Below the pieces are notes generated by a model. The model saw only the letters and a list, made by a program, of their open reading frames with translations. It was not told the DNA's origin and made no database searches. 64,000 bases of DNA from Enoplolaimus lenunculus. Taxonomy: Eukaryota; Nematoda; Enoplea; Enoplida; Thoracostomopsidae. The stretch is from positions 100,030-164,029 of the forward strand of contig JASANG010003039.1 of assembly GCA_030248215.1 (NCBI GenBank). Reading direction: 5' to 3'. Shown in pieces: positions 22,301-31,990 of the stretch (positions are counted from its first letter, which is position 1; every line of letters begins with the position of its first letter). The translations under genes were made by a program, and so were the position numbers.

Positions 22301-22695
22301 TTGTCCCCGAGGGACTATCAGTCAGCATGTACGGTGATGACATCGCAATCCGGGCCACATCAGCAGACAAATCGTTGGCGGCAAAAACAGTAGAAGCAGG
22401 ACTCGTTGCAATCCGTAGATGGAGTGCTCAAATGAAACTACCACTGAATGCGTCGAAGTGTGAAATTGGTTTCTTCTCGACAAATACTAGAGAAGCCCGT
22501 TGGGTTCCGAAGGTATTCGTCGATGGACAGCAGCTACAACTAAACCCCAACCCAAAATTTCTTGGCCTTATGTTTGACAGATGCCTCAGCTTTGGCGCTT
22601 ATGTCGATGCTATCTGTGAACGCGCGAAGAAGCGTGCCAACATATTAGCCTGTCTGGCTAACAGCGAATGGGGATGGAAACGAAAGGCTGTTTGA
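19351..22695 (+). CDS. LINE ORF2-like: PHD-like fingers, APE, RT
   Basis: A 1,114-residue frame counted from the ATG at 19,351; the frame is open upstream but that part lies in the hAT element and Gypsy tail. Near residue 65 is AGDVETNPAP, a 2A-like motif. Three PHD-like Cys/His modules follow (about residues 82-131, 160-207, 241-290). Next is an APE endonuclease (LLQWNANGV at ~326, IQETKL, LIAGDLNAHSTLWDD, GSDHQPIAI at ~545). The reverse transcriptase starts near 756 (GPGGVSPRFLKAL, DQAGFRKNRSCEDQV, LPQGVPQGAVLSPLLF) with catalytic YGDD at 994-997 instead of the usual YADD. The frame stops at TGA 22,693-22,695, but homology continues in the same frame (SVLDYCAAAWQPW), so the stop looks like decay. 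Belongs to the RNase H-bearing I/Jockey-like LINE group. Confidence 0.9.
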   Translation: MKPASSLAHGCNVQQSDGEGLPHPATSPTASIWPRFGARVPTIGFLVTRGLDPAHDPWYLIIQAGDVETNPAPQRSRTTVPCSVCSSHVSQCWSIQCTNCAMWCHQRCSMLTLEQLKTATPLFTASWICPECHDTSMTSSPPNKVSQNTTIAMSQAAESCDACGDPIRANYTPIRCQCGATCHKQERCSQLKRAQTQRSSSWSCNSCREPTTLRDRSNTLAGAPVLLQPKQPLPKEVKSTCTSCRKSIVNIASAAKCAQCSKRFQKKCTKLTRGQQEALLNREAWSCDVCTAPTTRDAAPTQASAVSEAKCTSEKKSDFVVRRSLNLLQWNANGVCTKPVELEQCLRDNAIDVATIQETKLHKEKKEPRFSGYSSVRLDRPPKVDGQIRRGGGLMIYIKNDVPYSILPISTAPGSALEAQAIQISGSKSTTMNLVNAYCPPIRTVEGEDRQPGFNPHDLSQERPHLIAGDLNAHSTLWDDQQPEDEMGAAIEAWMMDKSMSCVNDGSSTRVNPGTGGKSAPDVTFVPNHMMNRVSWRVLECIGSDHQPIAITLHMDVQTMGPPTSVTGAPWKWSRANWSGFTSIRSRVNSFTNIIIAAANKHFGKVVQKKHDRGYLTPEIKEAIKIRNRLRRNIADNRQEWVTQCKRVRELIASVKAEKWAEFVEDSNINNNCEKAWKLIKSLKGSTSTSNVNEVMIVNGKALKGRMAKAEAFAKYYAQVSSLKFSKAERERISKVRKSLTAAANNDAASPACCPFTAAEMDSAIKAMRAKSAAGPGGVSPRFLKALGPSAKDFLLRCFNQSWELGCCPQAWRDADIIPLLKSGKPASKLESYRPVSLTSVIAKTLERMVGARLYHLAEQNGWLCNDQAGFRKNRSCEDQVIRLAQEISDGFQAKPAGRTVLALLDYSKAFDKVWRDELIGRMLEIGVPVKLIRWCRGFLRNRQARVRLDGALSRQHHLPQGVPQGAVLSPLLFIIYINGVRQVVPEGLSVSMYGDDIAIRATSADKSLAAKTVEAGLVAIRRWSAQMKLPLNASKCEIGFFSTNTREARWVPKVFVDGQQLQLNPNPKFLGLMFDRCLSFGAYVDAICERAKKRANILACLANSEWGWKRKAV

Positions 22696-23086
22696 CAAGT
22701 CTATATCACCGTATGTCGTAGCGTTCTTGACTATTGTGCTGCAGCGTGGCAACCATGGATCTCACGGTCTAGCATGCAAAAGCTCGATCGCTGCCAAAAC
22801 AAGGCGCTTCGCATTATCACGGGGCAAGTTGCAACAACCCCCGTAGAAGCACTCCGCCTAGAAGCTGGAATCAGTTCATATTCGTCGCACTCGGAAGACC
22901 TCATCTGTCGAGCACGGCATTAAGATGTATGGCAAACAACAACAGCAACACAACAACAGATGCGGCACAGACAATGAAAGCTTTACGTCGAGCGAGAGGA
23001 AGAATAAATCTGCAATGGGTCCCTGGTCATATCGGCCTTATCGGAAACGAGACAGTCGATGCAGCAGCCAAAGCAGCAACAGCAAT
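22696..23086 (+). pseudogene. 3' remainder of the LINE, RNase H end
   Basis: 22,696-22,923 continues the LINE frame after the TGA, through the thumb-like region (SMQKLDRCQNKALRIITG). Then most of RNase H is missing and the sequence resumes in another frame with MANNNSNTTTDAAQTM and LQWVPGHIGLIGNETVDAA, the RNase H C-terminal signature. The LINE stops abruptly at 23,086, where the inverted duplication begins, so its 3' end and any poly-A or target duplication are lost. Confidence 0.85.
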
Positions 23087-24934
23087 TATAAAGTTGGTGA
23101 AACGGATCCGCTCACCATCACCAACTTGAGAAACCAGTTACTAAGGTGACGGTTGACTAACCAGTGACAACAAACAAATCTAAACAACAAACTTTAGCAG
23201 AACGACTACCTGAACGACAACCACCAAAACCAGATTTCACAAATGCATTGACATATATACTGGCGAAATGCTAGCACATGAAATACCGCAACGATATCCG
23301 GACTTTGACTACCCACTCTTTGACGGCGAACGATTATGGTAAAGGCAACAAAATCAATTACAATTCCACTTACCACGATGTATTTTTCGATGTACGAACC
23401 GCCACGGCTTCAGGAAAACTAGACAAACTGGTTAAGTGGACATATCGCCGAAATTGCCCACAAATTCAAGGAATAACTCCAACAAACATAAGCACATACA
23501 CAACGTATAACAACTATGACAAACCGTGAGTTTATTGACCAATTATGCGCTACTGAAGCGTATATACTTCTTTGAAGCATCACACCAACCCGGTGTCCAG
23601 GACTTGACAAACACACGTTACGTATATTGACGCACTTCGAACGCTTGGTGCGTTTGTACGTGACCGAGTCATTCGTGTGATCGCACGTTGTGATTGAAAT
23701 ATGACCTATTTACCATTTGTTGCATGCCCACCCTTGTGACCGATGAAAATGGAACTATACAAAATTCTCGAACCAACGACGGACATTTAATTACGTGATC
23801 CTGGACTATGACGAATCCAAAATTATCTTGCTTACCTCAACGCTTACATGCTATGGAAACGGAACTTAAAGACGCGACGGAGTTTGTACGCATTACCACG
23901 TCTCGTCACCTTCGTCCGCTAGCCGCTAAGGCTTTAGGCCCTATCTGCGACTACCGGCACAAATGACAACTAAATTCCTAGCACACGGGTCGCAAAATAG
24001 CGCCCATTATATTATTTTACACCGCCTTGAAGTTGTCTATTTTTACTTAAAACCTACTTTATAACGCATTTATTCATTGACCTGACATAAACCACTATTT
24101 GTCACACTTATCGGACATGACATTGTACATTACATACGTCGGGTACCGCCACTGTGGCGCTTGAGTCTCATTTTATAGGGTGGCCTCTGCAGTTAGCTCC
24201 ACGAGCAACATCGCGTTGTCTCAAACATACTAGTGACTGCCTCATGCTAAGTCACTATATGCGTCACAGTATATATTTGACACACTATTCCACAAAAAGC
24301 CTTGACGTTTTGGCTACAAAACCCATTTAGTTGCGTTGCATTGTTGTTATAATGTGCAGTATAAATAGTTTCAGGATGTTTGGGAAATGTTTAAACATTT
24401 TTGTGTTGTTCGTATTGTTGTAGTAATTGACGCCCGGACGTATTTGAATTAGCTGTCCCGTAGCCTGTGTCTGGCAGAATTTTATTACATATATTTCGCA
24501 TAGTTTTTGCAATCCCCCGGGACTTTTCACCTGTATATTACTTTTCGGCCTTATGGCACTCGCACAAAAGTTCTAAGTGTTGAAAGTCTGTGAAAACTGT
24601 AATCGACATCAAAAGGACAAACGGGTTTGTGTGTTTTGAGTTTCGTACTTGATACGTGCCAGTAAACCGGATAAACAGCGTCTCATAAACGCGTACAGTG
24701 GTAGAATTGTGTGAAATTGTATTAAAACTGTCCCAAAATTGACCGGAAACTAGACGAGGACCGGCTTCGGATCGGTCGAGAATCCCCGTTTTTGACCAAT
24801 CCTAACTCACACTAGTCCAGACCTTATTGTAAGTATGTGAGACATACTTGTCCTTGTGCATATGCAATAAATGCAGTGAACATTGTGGTGTACGGTCGAC
24901 AGATATAGTCGACGAAAAAGGCAGTTGGCGAGGC

Positions 24935-25008
24935 GGGCTACGTGGCGCAGTGGTAGAGTTCTCGCTTTAAGAATCCGCAGGCTGAGGGTTCGATCCCCGC
25001 TCTAGCCC
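24935..25008 (+). tRNA. tRNA-like sequence of the 346 bp unit, copy 1
   Basis: GGGCTAC ... TCTAGCCC forms an acceptor stem of six pairs. A box TGGCGCAGTGGTA and B box GGTTCGATCCCC are both near consensus. The anticodon arm (CTCGCTTTAAGAATCCGC) does not fold into a proper 5-bp stem, so no reliable anticodon. Most likely a Pol III promoter head of a repeat. Confidence 0.45.
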
Positions 25009-25273
25009 GCTTTTCCAGATGCTTGGTAGAAAGGTCTGATGTCCTTGGTTCCTACCTAGACTGACATGGGGGCCACACCGTGAGCGCAATGGTAAACTGC
25101 CGCGCTATGAACACGGTATCCGGTCGAAAATAGGATGGACGGTCAAGGGACGACCTTGTTGAAAATAAGGGCATATAAATATGTGAGACATACTTGTCCT
25201 TGTGCATATGCAATAAATGCAGTGCACATTGTGGTGTACAGATATAGTCGACGAAAAAGGCAGTTGGAGAGGC

Positions 25274-25347
25274 GGGCTACGTGGCGCAGTGGTTGAGTTC
25301 TCGCTTTAAGAATCCGCACGCTGAGAGTTCTATCCCCGCTCTAGCCC
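25274..25347 (+). tRNA. tRNA-like sequence of the 346 bp unit, copy 2
   Basis: Nearly the same as 24,935-25,008 (A box TGGCGCAGTGGTT, B box diverged to AGTTCTATCCCC). Anticodon stem eroded in the same way. Repeat-borne. Confidence 0.4.
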
Positions 25348-26044
25348 GCTTTTCCAGATGCTTGGTAGAAAGGTCTGATGTCCTTGGTTCCTACCTAGAC
25401 TGACACTTATAACGCTGCGCTATTTAGCATGTGCACATTATAGACAAGCATGCTTTACATGCTTGCACGGAAGAAAAATTATTTTTGTACCTAAAATTTC
25501 TGCGCCTTGCGCAAACGGAATCAGGGGAGGTAATAGTGAGTGGAGCTCAAGTGTCTTTTTGCCCAAAAGTTTAAATTCTTCGCCGTCATAAAAAGTTTTC
25601 GCCTTACTCCCTCTAGCTACGTGTCTACCGTTATGGGAAAATTAAGCAGCAATAGCGTAAAGCCGTGTTCCCACGTACAAACTTTCCAGCAAAAACTTGC
25701 ACGTGCAACTTGCACGCGCAGCTTAGGTCACAAAGCAGTTTTGATCCTCTAGCTGGCTTCGAGTCCAATTTCAGAGTTCTTTTTCAGGTCCTTAAAATTT
25801 GGCAGTTGTGGTATCTGGGCTAGGTTGGATTGATTGCCACCATAGTGCAACCGGAATTCCGGTTCCGGTAGGGAAATCCGGTATTCTCCACTATCCGGTT
25901 CCGGTAAAAAATCTGGTATTTTTACAACGCAATTTTCCGGTACTTTCTGCATTGAAATTTTCCTCATAAGAAAGCTGAAAAATTGACATATTCTAACTTA
26001 TTTTTCTAAAATTGACAGAGTGTGTATTGCCAAAATTTTTAGTT

Positions 26045-26620
26045 TGCGTCATCCTCTTTATTCTGGTCACTACAATTTTGCACATATTGGTAATAAATTA
26101 ACTAATTAACCATCATTTTTACTACATAATTTCGCCTAACCTCCGGCTCCGGCTTCGGCAAATTTCGTTGACCTCCGGCCCCGGCAGCGACTTAAAACAA
26201 CGCTTAATTACTCAAAGACAATTTGTCTGTGTGCAGATAACCACAGTATGAATTCTATTTGAGTTTGATGGAGCAGAACAATTTTGGGATTGGCCAACTC
26301 GCGGTGTTCGTGCATTTTTACTTTCAGTCAAATAATATGTTCATGAATCAATTTTGAAAAAAATTGCCTGGGGTACTGTTCAAAGGTGGCCATCAAGTTT
26401 GGCAGTTTAAACCACAAGCTGACTCTAAATTCTTGTTTCGATCCTTCGCTCAATCTGTTTCAACAGCTAGAGCCTAGAAAATATTTCATATGACAAAAAT
26501 AATTCTCCCACAAAGACTTCAATCAGATGTTCTGTAAGTACCGGAGTAAAAGACAATAGCGTCTAGCTTTTCGCTCGCTTCGCTGGTGATATTTTTCAAG
26601 TCGTTCTCTCAAGTGGCAAT
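26045..26620. other. Unique spacer between the inverted arms
   Basis: Not duplicated in the palindrome. 26,125-26,190 has CTCCGGCTCCGGCTTCGGC and CTCCGGCCCCGGC, another motif-packed element end. 26,205-26,330 is the inverse of 44,400-44,540 (AGACAATTTGTCTGTGTGCA, GATGGAGCAGAACAATTTTG), a dispersed repeat. No gene. Confidence 0.6.
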
Positions 26621-27030
26621 CAGGGTGCAACCGGAATTATAAAATACCGGAACCGGAACCAGAAAGTTGAAAAAGCATCGGAACCGGAGCCGGAACGGAA
26701 AGCAATGACTTCAGTTTTAACGCTACTTTATCTATTTTAGGGGTGTAAACGGCCCATTTAGCATGCCAAAATCCTAAAATAAATGCAGTAGCTGGAACCG
26801 AATGATCAATTATAAAGTATGACACAAATTAAAAATTTTGGCAATACACGCTCTGTCAATTTTAGAAAAATAAGTTAGAATATGTCAATTTTTCAGCTTT
26901 CTTATGAGGAAAATTTCAATGCCGAAAGTACCGGAAAATTGCGTTGTAAAAATACCAGATTTTTTACCGGAACCGGATAGTGGAGAATACCGGATTTCCC
27001 TACCGGAACCGGAATTCCGGTTGCACTATG
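26621..27030. mobile_element. hAT MITE, ACCGGA family, 8 bp TSD
   Basis: Starts CAGGGTGCAACCGGAATTAT and ends CCGGTTGCACTATG. GTGGCAAT flanks both sides exactly (26,613-26,620 and 27,031-27,038). Both ends carry ACCGGAACCGG arrays. 410 bp, no coding frame. Its right half is also present, inverted, at 25,841-26,044 in the left arm. Confidence 0.92.
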
Positions 27031-30000
27031 GTGGCAATCAATCCAACCTAGCCCAGATACCACAACTGCCAAACTTTAAGGACCTGAAAGAGATGCTTTG
27101 TGACCTAAGCTGCGCGTGAAAGTTGCACGTGCAAGTTTTTGCTGCAAAGTTTGCACGTGGGAACACGGCTTTACGCTATTGCTGCTTAATTTTCCCATAA
27201 CGGTAGATACGTAGCTAGAGGGAGTAAGGCGAAAACTTTTTATGACGACGAAGAATTTAAACTTTTTGGCAAAAAGACACTATTACCTCCCCTGATTCCG
27301 TTTGCGCAAAGCGCAGCAATTTTAGGTACAAAAATAATTTTTCTTCCGTGCAAGCATGTAAAGCATGCTTGTCTATAATGTGCACATGCTAAATAGGGCA
27401 GCGTTATAAGTGTCAGTCTAGGTAGTGTCAGCTCTGGACTTCGCTATTTGGCCCTGTTTGAGGCTAAAATATCCAAAAATTGTAGGTTTTTGACTCATGC
27501 AATTCTAAGTGATCTGATCCGGGTTAGTACGCTCTGGAGTGTTAACACCGAGTTTTGCAGGTTTAATACAAGTAACAGAACAAACAATACGGCAGCGTAC
27601 ACAACATAAAGATCGGCGATGCCAATTTGACTCGCGAAATCCGCAATTTTACGAAATTTCGGGACAACTCAAAACTATGTCAAAACCGGGTGAGAATCCA
27701 AATGTTACGTCAAATCCGGGTAGAAATAGTCCAAATCCAGTAATTTTACGGCAATTCTGCCCAAACGGAAACAATCGCAACGCACTCCACGCAATTATAC
27801 CGATAATACAGAAGTTGCACTTTTTGCAACTAAATATGCGCAATTTTGCGTAAACACCGAGGCGTCGCTACAAAACAGTATTTTCCAGCCGCAAACTAAC
27901 AATTTCGCTATTCCGAGGTCCTAAAGCCGTTATTCTGGCTGACGGATGGCTGTAAACTACAATTTGCACTCAATTCACTAAAATTCGTAATGCTCGTAAT
28001 ACTCGTAATATATGTCCGATAGAAAGATGTCCGAATGCGCACTAAAACTAGCTAAGCCAATAGAATTATTATTTAGCCGGAAAAACTCAAGGGGTAGCTC
28101 GAAAAATTGGCAGAAATAAGTTGGGGAATTTTGGGGAGGTTTTTGGTAAATTTAAAGGTTTTGAATAGGAAAATAGAATGCGCGAGCAAAAATAACCCAG
28201 AATATAAGAAATAACGAATACAGGCACAATATAAGGCAAAATAACGGCACATTCATAAACTACTAAAATCGACTTAACTCAAACAAGTACAAAGCGACGG
28301 TAATGTCGCATAAAAGCGGGTTTGCAAGCATTAGAGGCCACGGGAGGACATAAACAGAGCCCGCGGCAATCGAGGGCGGGGAACTGTGGTTGCAGGGCAA
28401 CCACAGGACCCCTGCCCGACAACCGGGGGACTCATTTTTATGCCGTCCCATGGCATAATGCTGCAAAAGAACGCTAAAACACATATTTTACATCAAATAA
28501 CAGTAAAATACACAAAATTAAGGCGGTTATTTGGTGTTGAGCGTCATTTTGGAATGTTTTTAAAGCACAACATGGCGATTATTTGCATAAATGTCTGTAT
28601 CACTGCCATAAACGCGACTATATCTGTCGACCGTACACCACAATGTTCACTTCATTTATTGCATATGCACAAGGACAAGTATGTCTCACATTCTTACAAT
28701 AAGGTCTGGACTAGTGTGAGGTTAGGATTGGTCAAAAACGGGGATTTTCGACCGATCCGAAGCCGCACATGGTCTAGTTTCCGGTCAATTTTGGGACAGT
28801 TTTAATACAATTTCACACAATTCTACCACTGTACGCGTTTATGAGACGCTGTTTATCCGCTTTACTGGCACGTATCAAGTACGAAACTCAAAATACACAA
28901 ACCCGTTTGTCTGTTTGATGTCGATTACAGCTTTCACAGACTTTCAACACTAAGAACTTTTGTGCGAGTGCCATAAGGCCGAAAAGTAATATACAGGTGA
29001 AAAGTACCGGGGGATTGCAAAAACTATGCGAAATATATGTAATAAAATTCTGCCAGACACAGGCTACGGGACAGCTAATTCAAATACGTCCGGGCGTCAA
29101 TTACTACAACAATACGAACAACACAAAAATGTTTAAACTTTTCCCAAACATCCTGAAACTATTTATACTGCACATTATAACAACAATGCAACGCAACTAA
29201 ATGGGTTTTGTAGCCAAAACGTCAAGGCTTTTTGTGGAATAGTGTGTCAAATATATACTGTGACGCATATAGTGACTTAGCATGAGGCAGTCACTAGTAT
29301 GTTTGAGACAACGCGATGTTGCTCGTGGAGCTAACTGCAGAGGCCACCCTATAAAATGAGACTCAAGCGCCACAGTGGCGGTACCCGACGTATATAATGT
29401 ACAATGTCATGTCCGATAAGTGTGACAAATAGTGGTTTATGTCAGGTCAATGAATAAGTGCGTTATAAAGTAGGTTTTAAGTAAAAATAGACAACTTCAA
29501 GGCGCTGTAAAATAATATAATGGGCGCTATTTTGCGACCCGTGTGCTAGGAATTTAGTTGTCATTTGTGCCGGTAGTCGCAGATAGGGCCTAAAGCCTTA
29601 GCGGCTAGCGGACGAAGGTGACGAGACGTGGTAATGCGTACAAACTCCGTCGCGTCTTTAAGTTCCGTTTCCATAGCATGTAAGCGTTGAGGTAAGCAAG
29701 ATAATTTTGGATTCGTCATAGTCCAGGATCACGTAATTAAATGTCCGTCGTTGGTTCGAGAATTTTGTATAGTTCCATTTTCATCGGTCACAAGGGTGGG
29801 CATGCAACAAATGGTAAATAGGTCATATTTCAATCACAACGTGCGATCACACGAATGACTCGGTCACGTACAAACGCACCAAGCGTTCGAAGTGCGTCAA
29901 TATACGTAACGTGTGTTTGTCAAGTCCTGGACACCGGGTTGGTGTGATGCTTCAAAGAAGTATATACGCTTCAGTAGCGCATAATTGGTCAATAAACTCA

Positions 30001-30440
30001 CGGTTTGTCATAGTTGTTATACGTTGTGTATGTGCTTATGTTTGTTGGAGTTATTCCTTGAATTTGTGGGCAATTTCGGCGATATGTCCACGTAACCAGT
30101 TTGTCTAGTTTTCCTGAAGCCGTGGCGGTTCGTACATCGAAAAATACATCGTGGTAAGTGGAATTGTAATTGATTTTGTTGTCTTTACCATAATCGTTCG
30201 CCGTCAAAGAGTGGGTAGTCAAAGTCCGGATATCGTTGCGGTATTTCATGTGCTAGCATTTTTCCAGTATATATGTCAATGCATTTGTGAAATCTGGTTT
30301 TGGTGGTTGTCGTTCAGGTAGTCGTTCTGCTAAAGTTTGTTGTTTAGATTTGTTTGTTGTCACTGGTTCGTCAACCGTCACCTTAGTAACTGGTTTCTCA
30401 AGTTGGTGATGGTGAGCGGATCCGTTTCACCAACTTTATA
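26826..30440 (-). repeat. Right arm of the inverted duplication
   Basis: Reverse complement of the left arm, from the middle of the hAT MITE out to TTTCACCAACTTTATA at 30,440. It holds a 1.19 kb segment (27,426-28,616) absent from the left arm. It keeps the whole MITE with its target duplication and a reading frame that runs on past 30,440, so this is most simply the source copy and the left arm the duplicate. Confidence 0.88.
27426..28616. other. Segment found only in the right arm
   Basis: It takes the place of about 490 bases of the tRNA-headed dimer of the left arm: remnants of that unit remain at both borders (GTCAGTCTAGGTAG at 27,412-27,425 and CGACTATATCTGTCGACC from 28,618). No recognisable domain in its open frames, and no clear terminal repeats. 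Confidence 0.6.
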
Positions 30441-30941
30441 CGTTTTTGTAGTCGTTCTGGTACACTGATTTTTCGTCGTTGACATAGTTGATTGTAGCCG
30501 TGAATAAGTTTCCAAATACATAATTTCTGCTGTAAGATGTCGGGTATATGCGTCGCGATATAATTTGGTTGTCTGTCGATGTGTTTGGTATCTATTTAGC
30601 TTATAACAGTTCGTTGATGTCTCTAAAACACGAGCCACGGGACACCCAGTCCGTACAGCTATCTGTCTAGTTTTGCATACAGAAGTGTGCGTGTGTTGGT
30701 GAACAATTGCATGCACGGATCCTATATGTCCGGATGTTCGTAATTGATCACCAACCGCGGCTCGAATAGCGGTCTCCGAAAAACGATGTTGCTGTGAATG
30801 TGTATGCAGCAACACCAGCTGGATGTTTTGGATGCAATTCTTGGCGGGTGTATGTTCAATGACAAATCCGGGTCCGTTGTTGCGAAACGGGTTGTCGCCG
30901 TACATGGTTGGGATGTAGCAAACGAAAACGACTACATACAA
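30378..30941 (-). CDS. Unassigned 187-residue open frame
   Basis: Begins MYVVVFVCYIPTMYG, a hydrophobic start that could be a short signal peptide, then GDNPFRNNGPGFVIEHTP and a long hydrophilic, Thr- and His-rich body with few cysteines. Its last ~21 residues lie inside the right arm of the inverted duplication, so the arm boundary cuts across it. I do not recognise the family. It may be part of a retroelement or of the neighbouring virus-like fossil; host origin is not excluded. Confidence 0.35.
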   Translation of the reverse strand: MYVVVFVCYIPTMYGDNPFRNNGPGFVIEHTPAKNCIQNIQLVLLHTHSQQHRFSETAIRAAVGDQLRTSGHIGSVHAIVHQHTHTSVCKTRQIAVRTGCPVARVLETSTNCYKLNRYQTHRQTTKLYRDAYTRHLTAEIMYLETYSRLQSTMSTTKNQCTRTTTKTYKVGETDPLTITNLRNQLLR

Positions 30942-31245
30942 TACTAAAGCACTGAAACAGATACAAAAGTCAACACTTAGTGGAGCAGCAACACTGGATT
31001 GTTGATTGCCTACCTATTCTAATTGCTAACAACAATGAGAAACAAAATGATAAATTTTATTAAATAGATACCTGCTAGCAAGCTGGTGAAACATTATAAT
31101 CTAGGTACGTAAACGCAAGCTGTGTGTATGGATGAGGACTTAATCCATACCATAATTTGTAATAGATTGACAATTCTTATGGTTAGTGTGACCAACTGAA
31201 ACATAATTGAACGTAAAGGTTCGCCGACAACATAGTCACTGTGAC

Positions 31246-31491
31246 TTAGTAACAGGTGTCACACTTAAAGCAATGCCACGGTTCCTCAGGTAAGTTGACA
31301 AACTCCATATGACATCTCTCTAAGCAATAATCACACTGAATCCAAGTATTATTTAATCCGTGCGCGACTTGCGCGTTGAAACTGTGTTTGCATGTGCAGC
31401 ATAATGCATTAATGCTATCTGCTGAAGCATCGCGTTCGGTTCCAGCAACAGAACCGACAATGTCATACCCAACAGCACAAAATGAGTCAGT
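31246..31491 (-). pseudogene. PHD-like zinc finger fragment
   Basis: The minus strand encodes LCCTCKHSFNAQV, then TWIQCDYCLERCHMEFVNL and EPWHCFKCDTC, ending at 31,246. The spacing C-x2-C, C-x2-C, C-H, W-x-C-x2-C fits a PHD-type treble clef. It is a fragment: I see no start. It may belong to the virus-like fossil, to a LINE (the LINE at 19,351 has similar fingers) or to a host exon. It overlaps the start of the plus-strand frame at 31,460 in antisense. Confidence 0.45.
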
Positions 31492-31942
31492 TCAATACAT
31501 AGCAAGCGCTAAAGATACCAATACTCTGTTTCCAACTACAATAAATAATTGGACTGAAGCTGCTGAGTTGCTTAAAGGAATTATAATCGAACAAATGGCT
31601 AGAAATGTATCCAATGTTGCTCAAAAGTATTGGGATGTTGATTTAGCTAGGCATCGTGAGATTGATAAACAAATCACCGACGATGTTGTGACAGAAACTA
31701 TGATGCTTCCGGAAAAAACTAACAAAGAATTTTGCTCGATTTGTCTATACCGTGAACCATATGAAGACAACTGCCACCTGTATTCACGTGGAAACTTATC
31801 AGCCCACTCTACTAATCATAACTACTGCAGAGTGTGTAGTGGTTATCATTCCTACAGAACAGTTCAAAAATTACTGCATCGAGGAGGATCTTACTGTTGC
31901 AGGTGCGTTATTTATGCATTAAAAGTGTATCTAAATATATAA
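31460..31942 (+). CDS. Cys-rich open frame, unknown family
   Basis: From the ATG at 31,460 (MSYPTAQNESVQYI), 160 residues. The C-terminal half has a Cys/His cluster: CSICLYREPYEDNCHLY, HNYCRVCSGYHSY and YCCRC, which could bind zinc. The N-terminal half is helical and acidic (NNWTEAAELLKGI, DKQITDDVV). The frame is open further upstream, but that part overlaps the PHD-like fragment on the other strand. It is divergent from the virus-like cluster and ends about 50 bases before it. Family not recognised. Confidence 0.45.
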   Translation: MSYPTAQNESVQYIASAKDTNTLFPTTINNWTEAAELLKGIIIEQMARNVSNVAQKYWDVDLARHREIDKQITDDVVTETMMLPEKTNKEFCSICLYREPYEDNCHLYSRGNLSAHSTNHNYCRVCSGYHSYRTVQKLLHRGGSYCCRCVIYALKVYLNI

Positions 31943-31990
31943 AGTAAGGTTTTATATTAGCGTTAAGCTTAACGAAAAGCTGGTAAAAAT

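Larger units (their letters stand above)
24834..25405 (+). repeat. Tandem dimer of a tRNA-headed ~346 bp unit
   Basis: TATGTGAGACATACTTGTCC occurs at 24,834 and again at 25,180, a period of 346 bp. Each unit runs GTGCATATGCAATAAATGCA, ATTGTGGTGTAC, CAGATATAGTCGACGAAAAA, a tRNA-like segment, then TTTTCCAGATGCTTGGTAG and GTCCTTGGTTCCTACCTAG. Unit 1 also has GAGCGCAATGGTAAACTGCC, which resembles a second tRNA-like head. The same dimer is at 52,060-52,654 in inverse. Confidence 0.85.
23087..26044 (+). repeat. Left arm of a 7.35 kb inverted duplication
   Basis: Reads as the reverse complement of 26,826-30,440 at about 99% where compared; for example an 83-residue frame at 23,278-23,529 differs from its partner (29,998-30,249, minus) at two residues. 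It starts with TATAAAGTTGGTGAAACGG at the break in the LINE. It contains a tRNA-headed tandem dimer (24,834-25,405) absent from the other arm and ends inside a copy of half a hAT MITE (25,841-26,044). The short frames it carries have no recognised domain. Confidence 0.9.

Noticed and set aside
24935-25347. Two genuine tRNA genes
   Set aside because: Pol III boxes are good, but the anticodon arms do not fold and the sequences are parts of a repeat found in tandem at two loci.
27539-28805. Plus-strand frames in the right-arm-only segment and arm
   Set aside because: No domain, and the second runs across the border between unique and duplicated sequence.
23087-30440. Palindrome read as terminal inverted repeats of one giant DNA transposon
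   Set aside because: The inner breakpoint falls inside a MITE and the spacer is only about 0.8 kb with no transposase, so a late inverted duplication fits better.
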